In this document: piece after piece, positions 30,423 through 42,260 of the stretch
Position numbering within the stretch: position 1 is the stretch's first letter
Layout of the letters: every line of letters starts with the position of its first letter
DNA from: Isochrysis galbana
Lineage: Eukaryota > Haptophyta > Isochrysidales > Isochrysidaceae
Assembly (NCBI GenBank): GCA_018136815.1
Contig: CM030940.1
Coordinates: 4,487,698 to 4,551,697, forward strand
Length of the DNA: 64,000 bases
Direction of reading: 5' to 3'
Program-made: the position numbers and the translations under genes
The notes under the pieces: generated by a model
The model's database searches: none
Seen by the model: the letters and a program-made list of their open reading frames with translations, nothing else
What the model was told of the DNA's origin: nothing

Positions 30423-33400
30423 ATGGACCTGGCAGCGGCGCGTCGGTGCGAGTCAGCCGACCCGACGGGCGTCTCGGCCCGCCTCTCCTTCACCCACTGC
30501 ACCTCGAGCTGGCAGGTCTACGTCGCACAGCTGTACGACCCGACGCTCGACGACATCACCGATGTCTCTGAGCCGGAGATCGTGCGCATCCTGGGCGAGA
30601 AGAGCGAGTCGTCCGTGCAGCTGCGAGATCAGAGCTCGCAGAGATTCGCGGTGCGCCGCCCGGACGGGCCTACATTACACACTACTCGACTGTGGAGCGG
30701 GGGGGTGGGGAGTGTGTGGAGTGAGGTTTGAGTGGCATGTGGGCGCAAGAGAGAAGAAAGCGAAAGCGATCGACGAGCGCGCGCGCGCGCTCTCCCTTCA
30801 CGATCCCCCGTTGCGCGCACCAACGCTTCGGCGAGACGGGCCGCACGGCGTGGAATTCTTACCACCAACACCACGCTTCCCTCAACTGCTGCCTCACCAA
30901 AGGACGTGAGCGCTACAGTGCCACGGAAGGAGGACTGCGGCTCCTTTGTGCCCATCTTGCGCTCTTTGGCGCCGGAGTCAGAGTGCGATGAGGAGGCTGA
31001 GGAGGCTGAGGAGGATAGTGGCGACGACGAGCTGCTCCTGTCTGTGCGCGGCGATGAGGATGGCGCCGTCAATGCCGAGGATGAGGTTGACGAATCTCGT
31101 GCACTCCCAACGGCGGACGCTGCCCGTGAGGATCGCGCACAGCCCACGGTCGGTCGTTCCGTGGACGGCAGTGCTGATCTGCTCGCGTCGAAGCCAGATG
31201 GATCATTAGGATGCGGTCTTATTACTAGGCGACCGGCCGCACGATCTTGTGCGCAGCAGGCGCACGACGCAAGCACATCGAGTGCAGCCAAACCCCCCGC
31301 ACATGTCTCCAACGAGATGATGCTACTCTTCAGCCAAGCCTGCACACCCGGTCCAGCCGATGACCGGCGCGCATCGAGCTCACGAGACGTGGCAGTACGG
31401 GCGCAGCTCGCATCACTGTTCCACCACGACAGGCACGACGTCTGCACCTCGCTCTTCGACGCATCCCAGCTCGCTGTGCACACAGGTGATGTGCCTTTCG
31501 AATCAGACCTAGCCATGCGGCTGGGTATGCTCGACATGCAGACATGGGAGCGGACGAACCTTGGCAGCGAGCAGCACGCGGCGGCCGGATCTCAGTCGGA
31601 AAAGTCATGCGACACCCTGCAACTGACGGAAACCAGCGCCTTCCGGTCAGTCTGTGCCTGCGCTACGGTGGAGCCGGCCGATGGCAGCCGACCTGTGCAT
31701 CGCCGCACTAATGGCGACCCTCCCGCCGGGCTCACTAGCTACACGCTGTGGGGCGCTTGCCCGCAGGGCGATCCCACCACGCGCGCCGGCTCGGTATGGG
31801 GACCGAGCACGTCAACGCCATCCAAGTCCTGGGGCGGGTTTGCGTCCGTCAACGCCGCCACGCCCGCCCTCCCGTGCGTCTCGGCGTCCTTGCCCAACGT
31901 CTTGCCGCTACAGCCTGGAGCCCAAGGCGGCGCTTGTATGCCGTCTACGTTCATCTTGCAGAGGGTTGGGTTGGTAAGGCCATCACCCTTCGAGAGCCTA
32001 GTGAATCGAACCTACAAGGGCGACACATTGGACCAACGGCCGACCGGTGCCTCAGTGGCATTGCCCCATGGGTCGGATGCATCGCAGTATGCAGCGCCGG
32101 CAGGCTCACTTCTCTCTAGCACTAACGATGCTGCCCTGGCGGCCTTGACACGCTCGCCGAGTGGTGGTGTGCAACACCAGGGGCCTCTCTACGGCCACGA
32201 CACCTCATTGTCCTCCAAGGCCGGATCGTTGGTGCTGCCGCCAGTGGGACGGAACCCCGTCTCAGCCGTTCACATGCATAGCCTAGTCCAGCTTCCGCCG
32301 CCACCACCGCACGTGCCTTTCCAAATGCAACAGCACCAGCTCTGCTCGGGGCCGAGCCTTCATGCTGCCTCGGACAGGTATCTTCAGTCAACTCAGCCGC
32401 CACTACCACAGCTCGGGGCGAATCTACATTCGCTTCATCTGCTCTCACCGGTGCAGCTCCAGCAGACCCACTTGCCTCATGCGTGTGTGTCGCATCACCC
32501 GCAACACCCTACCATAGCGGAGAACATCATGGCGTCGCATAGCACCTTACCTCCCGGCGCGCCTTGCCACGCGATGAGCGCCTCAGAGAGGTCCCAGTTA
32601 GTTGGCACACCACCTACTCCCCTAACTACCCCTGCCGTTCCTGCAACCGCTGTGCCACTGATCGTTGAAGCGGGCACATCGCGTGCTGCCGCGGTGAGCT
32701 GTTGCGCAACTGCTGTGCCCGACGCCCATGAGTCACGGCACAGCAAGGAGCTCACCATGTCGCCCCGAACGCGTGCTCTGTACAAGGACTTCTCGCACGC
32801 CCTTCGGTCAAAGGAGACGCAATCTAAAGGAATCCGCTTCGCTAAGCAGTTGGCGACGCGCTGCATCGCCGAGTTGCCGCAGTCGGTGCACTGGCGCGTG
32901 CACCTTGAAATGGCCGACCTAGCAAAGCGCGAAAAAAACTTCTCCGACGCACGCAGCCTCTACCGCATGGCGGCCGAGCTGCAACCAACTGCGCCGCAAG
33001 CCTGGCTCGAGTACGCCAAGATGGAGGAGGAGCGTGGACACTTTGAACGTTGCCAGCGAATTCTTACCCACGGTCTACATAACTGCCCGCACCACGAGGC
33101 TCTGATGCTCAAGGGCATCAAACATCTGGAACGCATGGGTGATCTCCCCACGGCGCGCTCGCTCTTGTCTCAGCTCCAGTGCGTGCCCATAAATCAGTCT
33201 TGGCGAACGATGCTAGAAGGCGCCCTGCTGGAGGCGCGTGCTGGACAGACGCACATGGCGCGCCGCGTCTTCAAGTTCCTCCTCACATCAGCGCCGTGGT
33301 ATGGCCCCGTGTGGTATGAGGCTTGCCGCTTCGAGCAGCGCTGCAACCACCTGCGGGAGGCGCTGCGCGTAGCTGAGGAGGGTCTCCGCCAGTTGCCGCG

Positions 33401-34750
33401 ATATGGCCCGTTGTGGTTCTGTGCGTTGCGACTACTTGAGTGTGTCACACCGCGGGGTGACGTGATGGCGGCGACGCGTGCACATGTCGAACGTGGTGTG
33501 CGGCACATCTCGAAGGACCTTGTATGGAAGTTGTGGTTCGAATCAGCACAGGTGGAAGAGCGCAACGGGCAGCTGCTCCGCTCGCGTGCCGCCTACGCAA
33601 AATCAGTGGCCACGTGCGCGCCCAACCTCCGCTGGAAAGTCTGGCTTGGTGGCGCTCGCACGGAGCTGTCCCACGCAAACTTCGACGTGTCTCAGGCGTT
33701 GCTGCAGCGAGCACTCGAGGAGTCCCCGCCCAAGACGCGCGCAATCGTGATGCTCGAGCAATCGAGGCTGCACGAACTGCACGGTGACATCAACAGCGCC
33801 CGGAAGTTGCTTCGTGCAGCACGCCACTCATCACGCTCAGAGTGGAAGGTTTTCCTCGAGTCGCTCCTACTCGAGCTGCGAGCCGAAAGCACCGACCGAG
33901 CCCTGCGGGAGGCCCGGCGAGCACTCGAGGTGCACCGGGGCACGGGCCGGCTATGGGCGGTGCTCATCCAGCTTGAACAACCTGCTGGCATCCACACACA
34001 GCTTCGCGTCTTTCAGCAAGCGTTGCTCGAAGTTCCTAAGTCTGGCGAGGTTTGGTGCGAGGGAGCTCGGATTTGCCTAAATCCGTTCTCGGACTGCTTC
34101 AGTCTCGAGGCAGCGCATTCCTTTCTTGACTTCGCCATTGAATTCACACCGCAGTATGGCGACTCGTTTATTGAATACCTAAGACTACAGGTGCGTGCGC
34201 GCCTTCCACATGGGCTGCAAGTCCGTCGTCCCATTCACGCCTTGTCTTCCTCGCGCCATCCTTGTGTCTCCAGATGCTGCTTGGCTCTCCAGAGGCCGAA
34301 GTTGAGCGTCTTTGGCAGCTTTGCGTCAACGCTGAGCCCAACTATGGTACGCTATGGTTTCACTGCAAGAGTTCCGTTTTGCTCACCACAAGGCAAGTCC
34401 TCGAAGCGGCCACGGACCTGCTTGAGCGTGAGATCAAAGAATACGCGCACGTTTATCAAGCCGCAGTCCGTCGAGCTGCCACGCCAAGCTTCCGATCTGC
34501 GGCGCTCGCTACGGTCTCAACAGCCATAGCCCACGACGTGCAAGGAGAAGTGCAGGCGTCATATGGAGTGCCAACAATCCCTTCTTCTTTTCTGCCACCG
34601 CTTGATATTGCTGCACATGCGCCTCATGCCGTTCCAGCTGACTTCGTTACTGGCTGTGTCGGCTTGAACCGCATGCACCGGCACATAGCGCATCTCACCT
34701 TCGAGGAGAGGCGAGCTCTCATTTACGGCGGCGACATCATCGTGCCATGA
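30423..34750 (+). CDS. HAT/TPR-repeat protein
   Basis: Three exons join in phase 0: 30423-30650, 30903-34190 and 34274-34750, giving about 1330 residues. The first 690 residues are low in structure: an acidic DEEAEEAEEDSGDDE block near residue 105, then Ser/Pro/Gln/His-rich sequence. From about residue 700 the protein is a continuous helical array with the half-a-TPR signature (W..YA..E, e.g. AWLEYAKMEEERGHFERCQ, VWYEACRFEQRCNHLREA, WKLWFESAQVEERNGQ, WKVWLGGARTE). HAT arrays occur in RNA-processing factors such as Prp6, CstF77 and organellar mRNA-maturation proteins. Which of these it corresponds to cannot be told by eye. The intron donors are GTGCGC and GTGCGT. Exon 1 is called from its ATG and donor and is the least certain part. 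Confidence 0.8.
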
Positions 34751-34989
34751 GCTGAAGTTTTGCACCGAGTGATCAAGGCCCGCAAGGCGGGTGCCGGGCC
34801 AGAGGTTACGTGTGCTTTCGCTTTTAAATAGTAGTACGCCTACAACAATCATCCATTCATCTGGCCATAGCTGCGGCCACGTGACCGAGTGAGCCTATAT
34901 GGCCTCAAAACGTGACGTCGAGTCTCATGACCGAGAAAGGAAAAAAACCTTTTAAAATTCACGCCTCGCGCGCGGCTTTGGGACTCGCT
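34751..34989. other. 3' flank of HAT gene
   Basis: An A tract followed by CCTTTTAAAATTC at 34938-34960 is the reverse complement of a family B-like LINE 3' terminus. No gene seen. Confidence 0.4.
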
Positions 34990-35205
34990 CACGTATCCAC
35001 GCCCTGTCGCATTCATCCTAGATGATGCGATTTCCAGGCTCTTGTTTCCAGGTCCTTCGCCGTGCGGCCACACGGTGAAGCTCAGGTACATCTAGGTTGG
35101 TAGGGTTCGTCCCTAGCGATCTAGAATTCGAGTTCTTGTTTCGTTCCTTCTAGCCTGTTTGTCAGGTCTAGATTCCAGGTTTCCTCCTTTCGGGTAATCT
35201 TGGCT
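34990..35205 (-). repeat. Dispersed repeat C, inverted partial copy
   Basis: Reverse complement of about 47395-47600, including GCATCATCTAGGATGAATGC and the AGGTACATCTAGGTTGGTAG block. It contains only the 3' part of the repeat. Confidence 0.8.
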
Positions 35206-35422
35206 TTCCGACCTCAAGCTCCTCCTGGCACTCCATCCAGCGAAGCCTGGAAATATGGCACGGGAGACGGTGCTCACAACCCCGTCATCTGTCAGCCATA
35301 TATCCGCTTTCTGTGTGAGGCTGGCTGCGGAGAGTGCGGATCGGACGAGCACATTCATAAGCTTCTTCGCTCGATGGTCCGGGTTAAGCCTCAGTAGGGG
35401 TCCGGCGGGGTCCCCGTCCTTC

Positions 35423-35696
35423 AAACCCTGGCGGAGAACATCGCGGGCGGTGGGCCTGAACGCCGAGGGTGATGTTGGCCATGTTGGCCATGCTGGCCAT
35501 GCTGGTGTATGGCTGTCAGATGGTGGCACGGGTCGCGCGTTGTGCGCACCTTGGTCGGGGGGGCGCCCTCTCGCGGGCGCTTCGGGTGCGTGGCGTCGAG
35601 CATGGCCCGATCGTCCTTCGCGGCAGGGGGGGCGGCAGGAGAGGAGGGGAGCGGCGCGCGCTCCATGACCCTATCTCCTATCGCTTTAACGATAGT
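35423..35696 (-). mobile_element. Family A LINE 5' module and ORF1 start
   Basis: On the minus strand a hairpin CTATCG-TTAAAG-CGATAG (35675-35692) precedes ATG at 35663, which opens MERAPLPSSPAAPPAAK and continues about 80 codons to a stop. A GTTGGCCAT-type tandem (35473-35508) encodes QHGQHGQHG. Sequence after the first 10 codons differs from the 13731 copy. Confidence 0.55.
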
Positions 35697-36371
35697 TTTG
35701 GGGGGTGGGGGGTGGGGGGGTGGAAAAGGACAGCCTGCCTCGTCCTCATCGCCGCCCTCCCGGCCGCCTGCGGCATGGCAAGTCCCGCAGGCTCCAGTGG
35801 CCCGAGAGGGCCCTCCGACCGCCTCCATCGCTCGCGGGAGCGATGCCCTTTGCCCTTTGCCGAATCCCCCCCCCCCCCCCTTTTCATACCGGGGGGGGCA
35901 TTTCTTCAATTGTACCATAGAATATCTTGTTGCCGAATGCCTCCCAGCCCCCCCCCACACAGACACCGCTCCGGGGTGTTGAGCGGCGCCTGCGCTGCAA
36001 GTCCCCCAATGGGCGACAATGTACGCAGGGCGCGGAAGAGCGGAGGGAAGGCGAGAAAAGACGGCTGGGGGATGGGATGGGAGATGGGTGTCTGCAGGGA
36101 ATCCGGGAGTAGGGTGGAGGTGCGGGGCGGACGAGTGGAGAAGGGCAGCGCTTGCAGACGGTGCAGCTGAGCGCAGGCCGCCTTCGCCCCGCCCTCGCGC
36201 GGCCGTGACGCGCATACAGGGCTGTTCAAGGTCATGATGGAATGGCATTGCGAGCTGCGGACGGCGCAAGGTCTTTCCGTAGCTATCTCAAGCACACGTA
36301 CACGCGTCCCTGCCATCTGACAGCGCATTGAAGCACGTGCTTTCACCTTTGTTGCGCAGGTAAAGGAGCTC
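35697..36371. other. Upstream region of GSK-3 gene
   Basis: G- and C-homopolymer stretches at 35700-35720 and 35868-35882. A splice acceptor-like TTGCGCAG ends at 36360, 11 bp before the GSK-3 ATG, so a 5' exon may lie here. Confidence 0.4.
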
Positions 36372-38212
36372 ATGGAGGGGGCTGAGGAAGGGACCGTTTG
36401 GGAGTGCGGCAACACCAGATACATTCTGGAGAAGGTGGTGGGTAATGGTGCTTTCGGCATTGTATGGCGGGCCAAGACCGACGAGGGTGAGACGGTCGCC
36501 ATCAAGAAGGTACTGCTGGATCGGCGCTATCACAACCGCGAGCTTCAGATGATGAAAGTGGTGGAACATGAGAACATCATCCGCTTGCGTCAGTTTTTTG
36601 AGAAGATGGGGCGGAAGAAGGACGAGACATTTCTCCACCTTGTCATGGACTACTTTCCGGAGACGCTCCGTTCCGTCGTGCTGCACCATCACAAGCGCCG
36701 CAAACCGTTCCATCCAGATCACATCTGTGCATATCTTTGGCAAACTTTTCGTGCACTAGAGTACATCCATTCGCGTAGCATATGCCACCGAGATATCAAG
36801 CCGGACAATGTGCTTATCGAGCCATCGACCTTAAAGTGCTGTCTCTGCGACTTTGGCTGCTCAAAAGTGCGTCGGCTGCCACGAGCACGCACATCAGCAC
36901 AGGACTGCCCCCTCTACATACTTGGTGCCGCCATCACTAGCAACATGACCATGGCTCAATGCCACGAGCCAAATCCTGACTATATCACCGTGTCCTCATT
37001 GCGCAGGTTCTTGTGAAGGGCCAGCCCAATGTATCATACATATGTTCGCGCTACTATCGTGCACCCGAGCTTATGTTTGGCGCAGTCGAGTATGACGTGG
37101 CGGTGGATGTTTGGTCTGTGGGCACCATCCTTGTTGAGCTCCTTCTAGGTCATCTGCCCTTTCAGGGCCAAGACTCGACCCAGCAACACCTTGTCGAAAT
37201 CATGAAGCTCCTTGGCACTCCAACCGATTGTGATCTGAGCGCGATGAAGGCACAGTGTGTCGCCGAAGATCTTCCACGGCTCAAGCCATTCCCTTGGAAC
37301 CGCATCTTTGCGGAAGGTACGCCAGCTGAGGCGATTGATCTTGCTCAACAGCTCCTTCGATACGATCCAGAACAACGGCTCAGTGCCGCACAGACGCTTG
37401 CCCACCCATTCTTCAACCGCGCCTCCGACATTGTTAATGGGACCGCGCATGTGGATGTCGCCTCCACTCCCGGAGGAAGTGGCCAGCCAGCCTCAGCACA
37501 GGACTGGGAGCAAAAGATCAATAGGTACTACTCAGGAATCTTCGAACTCGAGGGCAGTCTCGATCACTCTCTTGAAAACATCATGCGCCGTGCTGACTAC
37601 ACTGCCAATAAGACCAAGGATTCATCAGCCATTGCTGCAGAGGTCATCGAAGCGACGCGACGAGAGCTTCATGCCAACTTCAAAGGTGTGGACGAGGCGG
37701 TCCTAGGCGTCCATCGACGGTTGTTGTATGAGGCGGGCCGACTCCAGCTCCCAATCCCCCTTCCGAACGACAATCTAGATTCGTCTTTCACTCCCGCCAC
37801 GTCTGAGGAGCTAAAACTTGCGACGGAGCTTGAGCAGGCCAAGGAGCGCTCCAAAGCTGCTCACGACAAAGTTTCAATCGAGAAGGCGGAGCTTCTCGCA
37901 AGCATCAACGACTTGCAAGTGCAACTCAAGGCAGTAGTTGGCATCGAGGATCCGGTGGCGGTAGCACATGGCCGGCGGCCCTCTACGATAGCTCAGCACA
38001 AAGGCCTTCTGAACGATCGCCTAGGTGGAGGGGCGGTTGCCTCTCCCGTCCATCCGCGCAGCGGTGGCAGCCGCATTTCCGGCCTTCACGTGCAGACTGA
38101 CGATCTTGGGCAGATGACGCCACAGGGTATGAGCCCCCTCACAAACGGCTCGAAGCAGCCGCTCTCAGACAGGTGCTCGTGTCCAGGCTCTGCCTTGCCC
38201 CGAATAACTTAA
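36372..38212 (+). CDS. Glycogen synthase kinase 3 (GSK-3/shaggy)
   Basis: Exons 36372-36866 and 37007-38212 give 566 residues. Kinase features are complete: glycine loop GNGAFG (24-29), VAIKK lysine (45), CHRDIKPDN (138-146), DFG (160-162), and the GSK-3 hallmark PNVSYICSRYYRAPE with the activating Tyr at 176. VWSVGTILVELLLG and HLVEIMKLLGTPT follow as in GSK-3. The enzyme phosphorylates pre-primed Ser/Thr in signalling, cytoskeletal and metabolic substrates. After the kinase domain there is an unusual 240-residue tail with a heptad-like helical part (LKLATELEQAKERSKAAHDKV). The intron (donor GTGCGT) sits right after DFGCSK. An in-frame stretch at 38223-38382 (LNEDRHPSF) might be a further exon. 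A 5' exon is possible because of the acceptor at 36360. Confidence 0.9.
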
Positions 38213-39003
38213 GCCCGCAGCCACCGTGCTTGCCATAAATGGATTCCTTGAACTGAATGAAGATCGACATCCAAGCTTTCGTGACGTGTTCCCTCCTCCG
38301 ATCCCTCAATTCTTTAGACGCGATGGTCGGCGGTCGAGCTCAAAGTTGGCCCCCGGGAGCGGCAACGAGGCGGAAGGCGAGTAAGCAAGAATGTCGTCCT
38401 CGCATCTAGTACCCCCTTTTACGTGTAAGTTACCTCCAATGGTCCCATGCTACAGTTGCCGAGGATGACACTACTAGCATCTATGTGTTTCCCTCGATCA
38501 CAATGCTTGCAGTTCCATGTCCTTTGTCAAACTAACCCTTGCACAGTGTCGACCATCGCAATAGTGGATGTTCGTTCTCGCGCCACAGCCTAGTATGGAA
38601 TAGGATGGTGTTCACCCGCCGGCCGGCAGCGGATGGCATGATCTCTCCCACCTCAAGGCGGGAGGCTGGAAGAGAGCATTCGCTCGGTGCTACTCACGAA
38701 CTCAGTATCGTGGCGAGCTACTCAAGCTTGAGGCGAGGGGAGCGTAGTCCACCTAGAGGGGTGCCCCCGTTCCCCGAAGACTCTTGATCGTTTCCATGCC
38801 GGAGGCACCTTGTCATTGTGGAACATTTCCTCTTCCATTAGCTAATCCTTATTGCTCTTACTCACGCGGCACATATGATGTATGATGTGACAAGGCGGTA
38901 GAAAAATCTGCCGAAGATTCAGACTAGCTATTATTAGCGTTAGCGGCACTAAGTTTATACTTGGTTGACCCATGGGGGGGCAACCTACTTTTATAAGTAG
39001 GGG
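38213..39003. other. Intergenic, possible last GSK-3 exon
   Basis: 38223-38385 is open in one frame and reads TVLAINGFLELNEDRHPSF and onward to EAEGE and a stop, protein-like, but no GT-AG combination joins it in phase with the upstream exon. TTTATACTTGGTTGACC at 38952 resembles 20327. Nothing else seen. Confidence 0.4.
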
Positions 39004-39420
39004 TCAATGGGGGCCTCGCGCTCCTGTCTCTCCATCGCAGACACCCCTTGGGTGGGCCTGCACAACCCTCAGCCCCGCCTTCTGGTCGTGACGGATCGAT
39101 CGCGCATGACCACTGGCTCGATATGCGACGATACGGAAGGGAAACGATCGGCGGTAGGCGGTAGGCGCGGCGGAGATGGCCGGGACTGATGGAATGGTGG
39201 GCTCAACCACCTCCTCAGCAGAGGAAGGCGGGAAGACGGGCTTGGGCGAGGGCGAGCGCGAGGACGGAGCAGACATGGCTAGGCGATTGGCGGTGGATAG
39301 GCTGAGGCTGAGTGAGGGAGTGGAGAGGTTTGGTACTGATGGAGTGTTCAGAACGAGGGACGAGAACGGGAACGAGAACGAGAACGAGAGCGACGAACGA
39401 AGAACGACAGATGACAGTCG
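39004..39420 (-). mobile_element. Family B-type 5' module with ORF1 N-terminus
   Basis: Minus strand: CTCGTTCTCGTT-type hexamers (39355-39410), GAACACTC, a leader, then ATG at 39276 opening MSAPSSRSPSPKPVFPPSSA. Close to the 2050-2325 copy up to about codon 35, then diverged. Confidence 0.55.
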
Positions 39421-39518
39421 GCTAGAGTCCGATGGACTGACGACACGACACCACACTCACGACACTCTCCTCGAACACTCAAGGCGAAACGCCAAGGCTC
39501 TTCTGTAGGGAGCATTAC

Positions 39519-39960
39519 TTGGATAGCCTGCGTCCTGAGACTGGCAGAGGCGCCCTCATCATTAAGCATGTGCCTCAAGTTGGCCCACAGCTCGCCGAGA
39601 TATCTTCGAGGAAGTGGAACGGCGCACAAAGGTCGAAGGTCATCGCGACAATCGCGAATTTCGCGCAAGCGAGCTCAACTGTCGCGAGGACCATGGGAGC
39701 GAGCTCGTTCGTCAGCCAGTGGACGAAACATTTGGATTCCATTCCGACCATCATCGCCCTTTTGAGTGCGGAGAAGAAGCTCACGTTCTTGCACTTGACG
39801 TCAGCCGTGCCGCAGCTTACGGGGCCGATGCGGCCTCTGCCGGGCACCCAAGCCGAAGCTGAAGACCTCGAGTTCGAGAATTGGAAGCGTCATTACTTCA
39901 TCTCCGACAAGTACGAGGGACCGGACCCGATCGTCCCGCAAATGGAAAGCAAGTGTTGCG
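39519..39960 (+). other. Unrecognised coding-like fragment
   Basis: A plus-strand frame of about 145 codons with balanced amino acid content: IIKHVPQVGPQLAEISSRKW, IATIANFAQASSTVARTMG, FVSQWTKHLDSIPTIIALL and EDLEFENWKRHYFISDKYEG. It lies just upstream of the family B reverse transcriptase and in a different frame, so it may be ORF1/ORF2 linker sequence or captured host sequence. I do not recognise it. Confidence 0.35.
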
Positions 39961-40128
39961 GAGCTATACCGCACGGGAACATGGGACTCTCCCATACATT
40001 CACAGCACGACACGGTCACCACGGACAAAGAAATACGGAGGGAATTTCGCAAATACTATGTTTGGCTATACTCCCCCAAAAGCGCCCAGCGCATACCCCA
40101 ACTGGAGGAGACCCTAGCCGATCGACCG

Positions 40129-42039
40129 TTGAGTGATCTAGATCGTCGCCGGCTAGAGGGCGCCATAGATATAGAAGAAACTAAACGAGCTATAAGAAGC
40201 ATCGGACCGGGAAAAAGTGCGGGCCCGGATGGGCTGCCGGCGGAAATCTATAAGGCGCACGAAAAAATAGCGGCGCCGCTGCTAACGCAACTATATAACC
40301 GAGCGCTGGTCACGGGGACACTAGCGCTAACCTTAAGAGAAGGCGACATAATACTGCTCTACAAAAAAGGCGACGCGCGGGATCCGCGTAACTATAGGCC
40401 TATCACGCTACTGCAAAGCGACTACAAAATACTAGCCAAAATCCTAACAAACAGACTTAGCAAAGTGATAGGGAAAATAATATCAGAGAACCAGCTAGGA
40501 TTCGTGCCTAGAAGACTCATCAGCGAAGCCACACACCTCCTACAACTCACAAGGGCCTACCTGGATGAGACCGGAGACCCGGGGCTGCTACTAGCCCTAG
40601 ACTGGGAGAAAGCTTTCGACAGAGTGAGCTGGGAGTTTTATCATTTGGCTCTCAAACTACTTAACTTCGGGCCAAACTTTCAGACGCTGGCGAAGGCGCT
40701 TACGAGTGAGGACGCTCGGCCGGTACGCACGATCAAAACCAACGGCGGGAGGAGCTACCCCTTCACCGTAGGGAGCGGCATGCCGCAAGGCTGCCCGCTG
40801 TCCCCGCTCACGTTCCTCCTGACAACGGAGGCACTCACCCGGGCCATCAACGGGGACGAAGACATAATCGGCGTAAACTTGAACGGCTACAGCCTAAAAA
40901 TAAGCCAATTTGCCGACGACACGGCGCTAATAGCAAGAGACTACAAAAGCCTCCAAACATCCCTGAGATGGGTAGAGCTACACGGAAAAGCGACGGGCGG
41001 CAAGACCAATGCAAGCAAATTTCAAGGCCTAAGAATGGGATCCCAAAGACTGCGAAAACCGCCGTGGGACATGCGAAAATATAACTGGATAAACAACGAG
41101 GAGTATCTAACCGTCTTAGGCGTCCCCTTAGGCGCGCCAGAGGCCCTTAAACCATTTTGGTCAAGACTAGCAGATAAGATCGACGGAAAAGTCGCCAAAC
41201 TAACACCGGCCACCAACTACATGACGATTTTCGGACGAACGACAGTGGCAAACTTCATATTATACGGGATGCCTAGATACTGGTTGCAAACATTGGCTGC
41301 CCCCAAGTGGTTCCACTCACGGATTCAAAAGGCGGTAGATGTCGTCCTCTGGAATAGCCCATACACAAATAAACAAAGTAAATGGCTAAAACACCCATGC
41401 TACGTCACATCGCACGAAAAAAGCGCGACTAGGACGCTGGGGCTAGGGCTCCTGGACTGGTCGGCTCACGTGAAAGCATTGCAAGCCAAATGGATCTTAA
41501 ACTACCTAAATGCGAGGAAGGCGCTATGGAAACATGGACTCGATGCCTGGTTCTGTAGGACCGGTCTGGGAAGAGGCGCTGTCCTTTCAGCGGTCCCTAC
41601 AAAAATGTTGACGGGCTGCATTAGAGGAAACCCGGCGCTTCCAACCTTCTGGAAAGAGGCCCTTGCGAACTTCAGAGAACTTGACATAAAACCCTCTTTT
41701 CTTACGCGAGAAGGAGCGCTCTCACAACCAATATGGCACAACTTGCATATCCCCCCCCCTGCGATACGGGCCCCGTGGGCACGCCTGTGGGAATCACTAC
41801 ACACAAACGTAGTTCACAACGTTTTCAAAGACGGCGCCTTTACGACACCATACAGCAAGGCAAAGTGCTCGGCGAATATTGAGCACCTACCCGACACCTT
41901 CGCGCACGAAGGCCGTGTAATACATAAAAGGGAATTTCTTGACTCGTGGGATGAAGTCGTAAGCTACGCGACACGGCTGTTGGAGCGAGCGAAAGAGCGC
42001 CCCCCCCCAAAAGCACTAAAGGAGAAGAGCCGCACGTAG
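40129..42039 (+). CDS. LINE ORF2 reverse transcriptase (B1)
   Basis: 636 codons without interruption; the frame is in fact open upstream to about 40009 (EIRREFRKYYVWLYSPKSA). Motifs in order: GKSAGPDGLPAEIYK, LLYKKGDARDPRNYRPITLL, NQLGFVPRRLISEATHL, LDWEKAFDRVSWEFYHLAL, GSGMPQGCPLSPLTFLL and the catalytic QFADDTALI, then the thumb block TVANFILYGMPRYWLQTL. This is a target-primed reverse transcriptase of the plant/algal LINE type. After the eight-C run at 42001-42008 the frame ends in a stop at 42039, whereas the conserved protein continues in another frame. Except for that shift no lesion is visible, so the copy is young. Confidence 0.9.
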   Translation: MSDLDRRRLEGAIDIEETKRAIRSIGPGKSAGPDGLPAEIYKAHEKIAAPLLTQLYNRALVTGTLALTLREGDIILLYKKGDARDPRNYRPITLLQSDYKILAKILTNRLSKVIGKIISENQLGFVPRRLISEATHLLQLTRAYLDETGDPGLLLALDWEKAFDRVSWEFYHLALKLLNFGPNFQTLAKALTSEDARPVRTIKTNGGRSYPFTVGSGMPQGCPLSPLTFLLTTEALTRAINGDEDIIGVNLNGYSLKISQFADDTALIARDYKSLQTSLRWVELHGKATGGKTNASKFQGLRMGSQRLRKPPWDMRKYNWINNEEYLTVLGVPLGAPEALKPFWSRLADKIDGKVAKLTPATNYMTIFGRTTVANFILYGMPRYWLQTLAAPKWFHSRIQKAVDVVLWNSPYTNKQSKWLKHPCYVTSHEKSATRTLGLGLLDWSAHVKALQAKWILNYLNARKALWKHGLDAWFCRTGLGRGAVLSAVPTKMLTGCIRGNPALPTFWKEALANFRELDIKPSFLTREGALSQPIWHNLHIPPPAIRAPWARLWESLHTNVVHNVFKDGAFTTPYSKAKCSANIEHLPDTFAHEGRVIHKREFLDSWDEVVSYATRLLERAKERPPPKALKEKSRT

Positions 42040-42260
42040 GTGGCACCCAGACGCAAGAATCAAGGGACACGCTACTGCCCAGTGAAATTAGAGTCTCGGA
42101 AGACGAAAGATTTATCAGTAAATTTAACAACATCTGGATACACACCGACACCGACTACCTAGGAGAGGTAGCCGGCACCGGGGAAGTAGCGGAGGCCGAG
42201 GAAACCCAATACTACCACCCACCAGCAAAATGGGAAGGCGGGTATAAAGGCCCGAGATTC

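Noticed and set aside
30629..31537. 302-codon minus-strand Ser-rich frame
   Set aside because: It is the antisense shadow of the HAT-repeat gene.
35421..36269. 282-codon minus-strand frame upstream of GSK-3
   Set aside because: Only the part from the ATG at 35663 resembles a known start (MERAP). The rest reads through homopolymer tracts.
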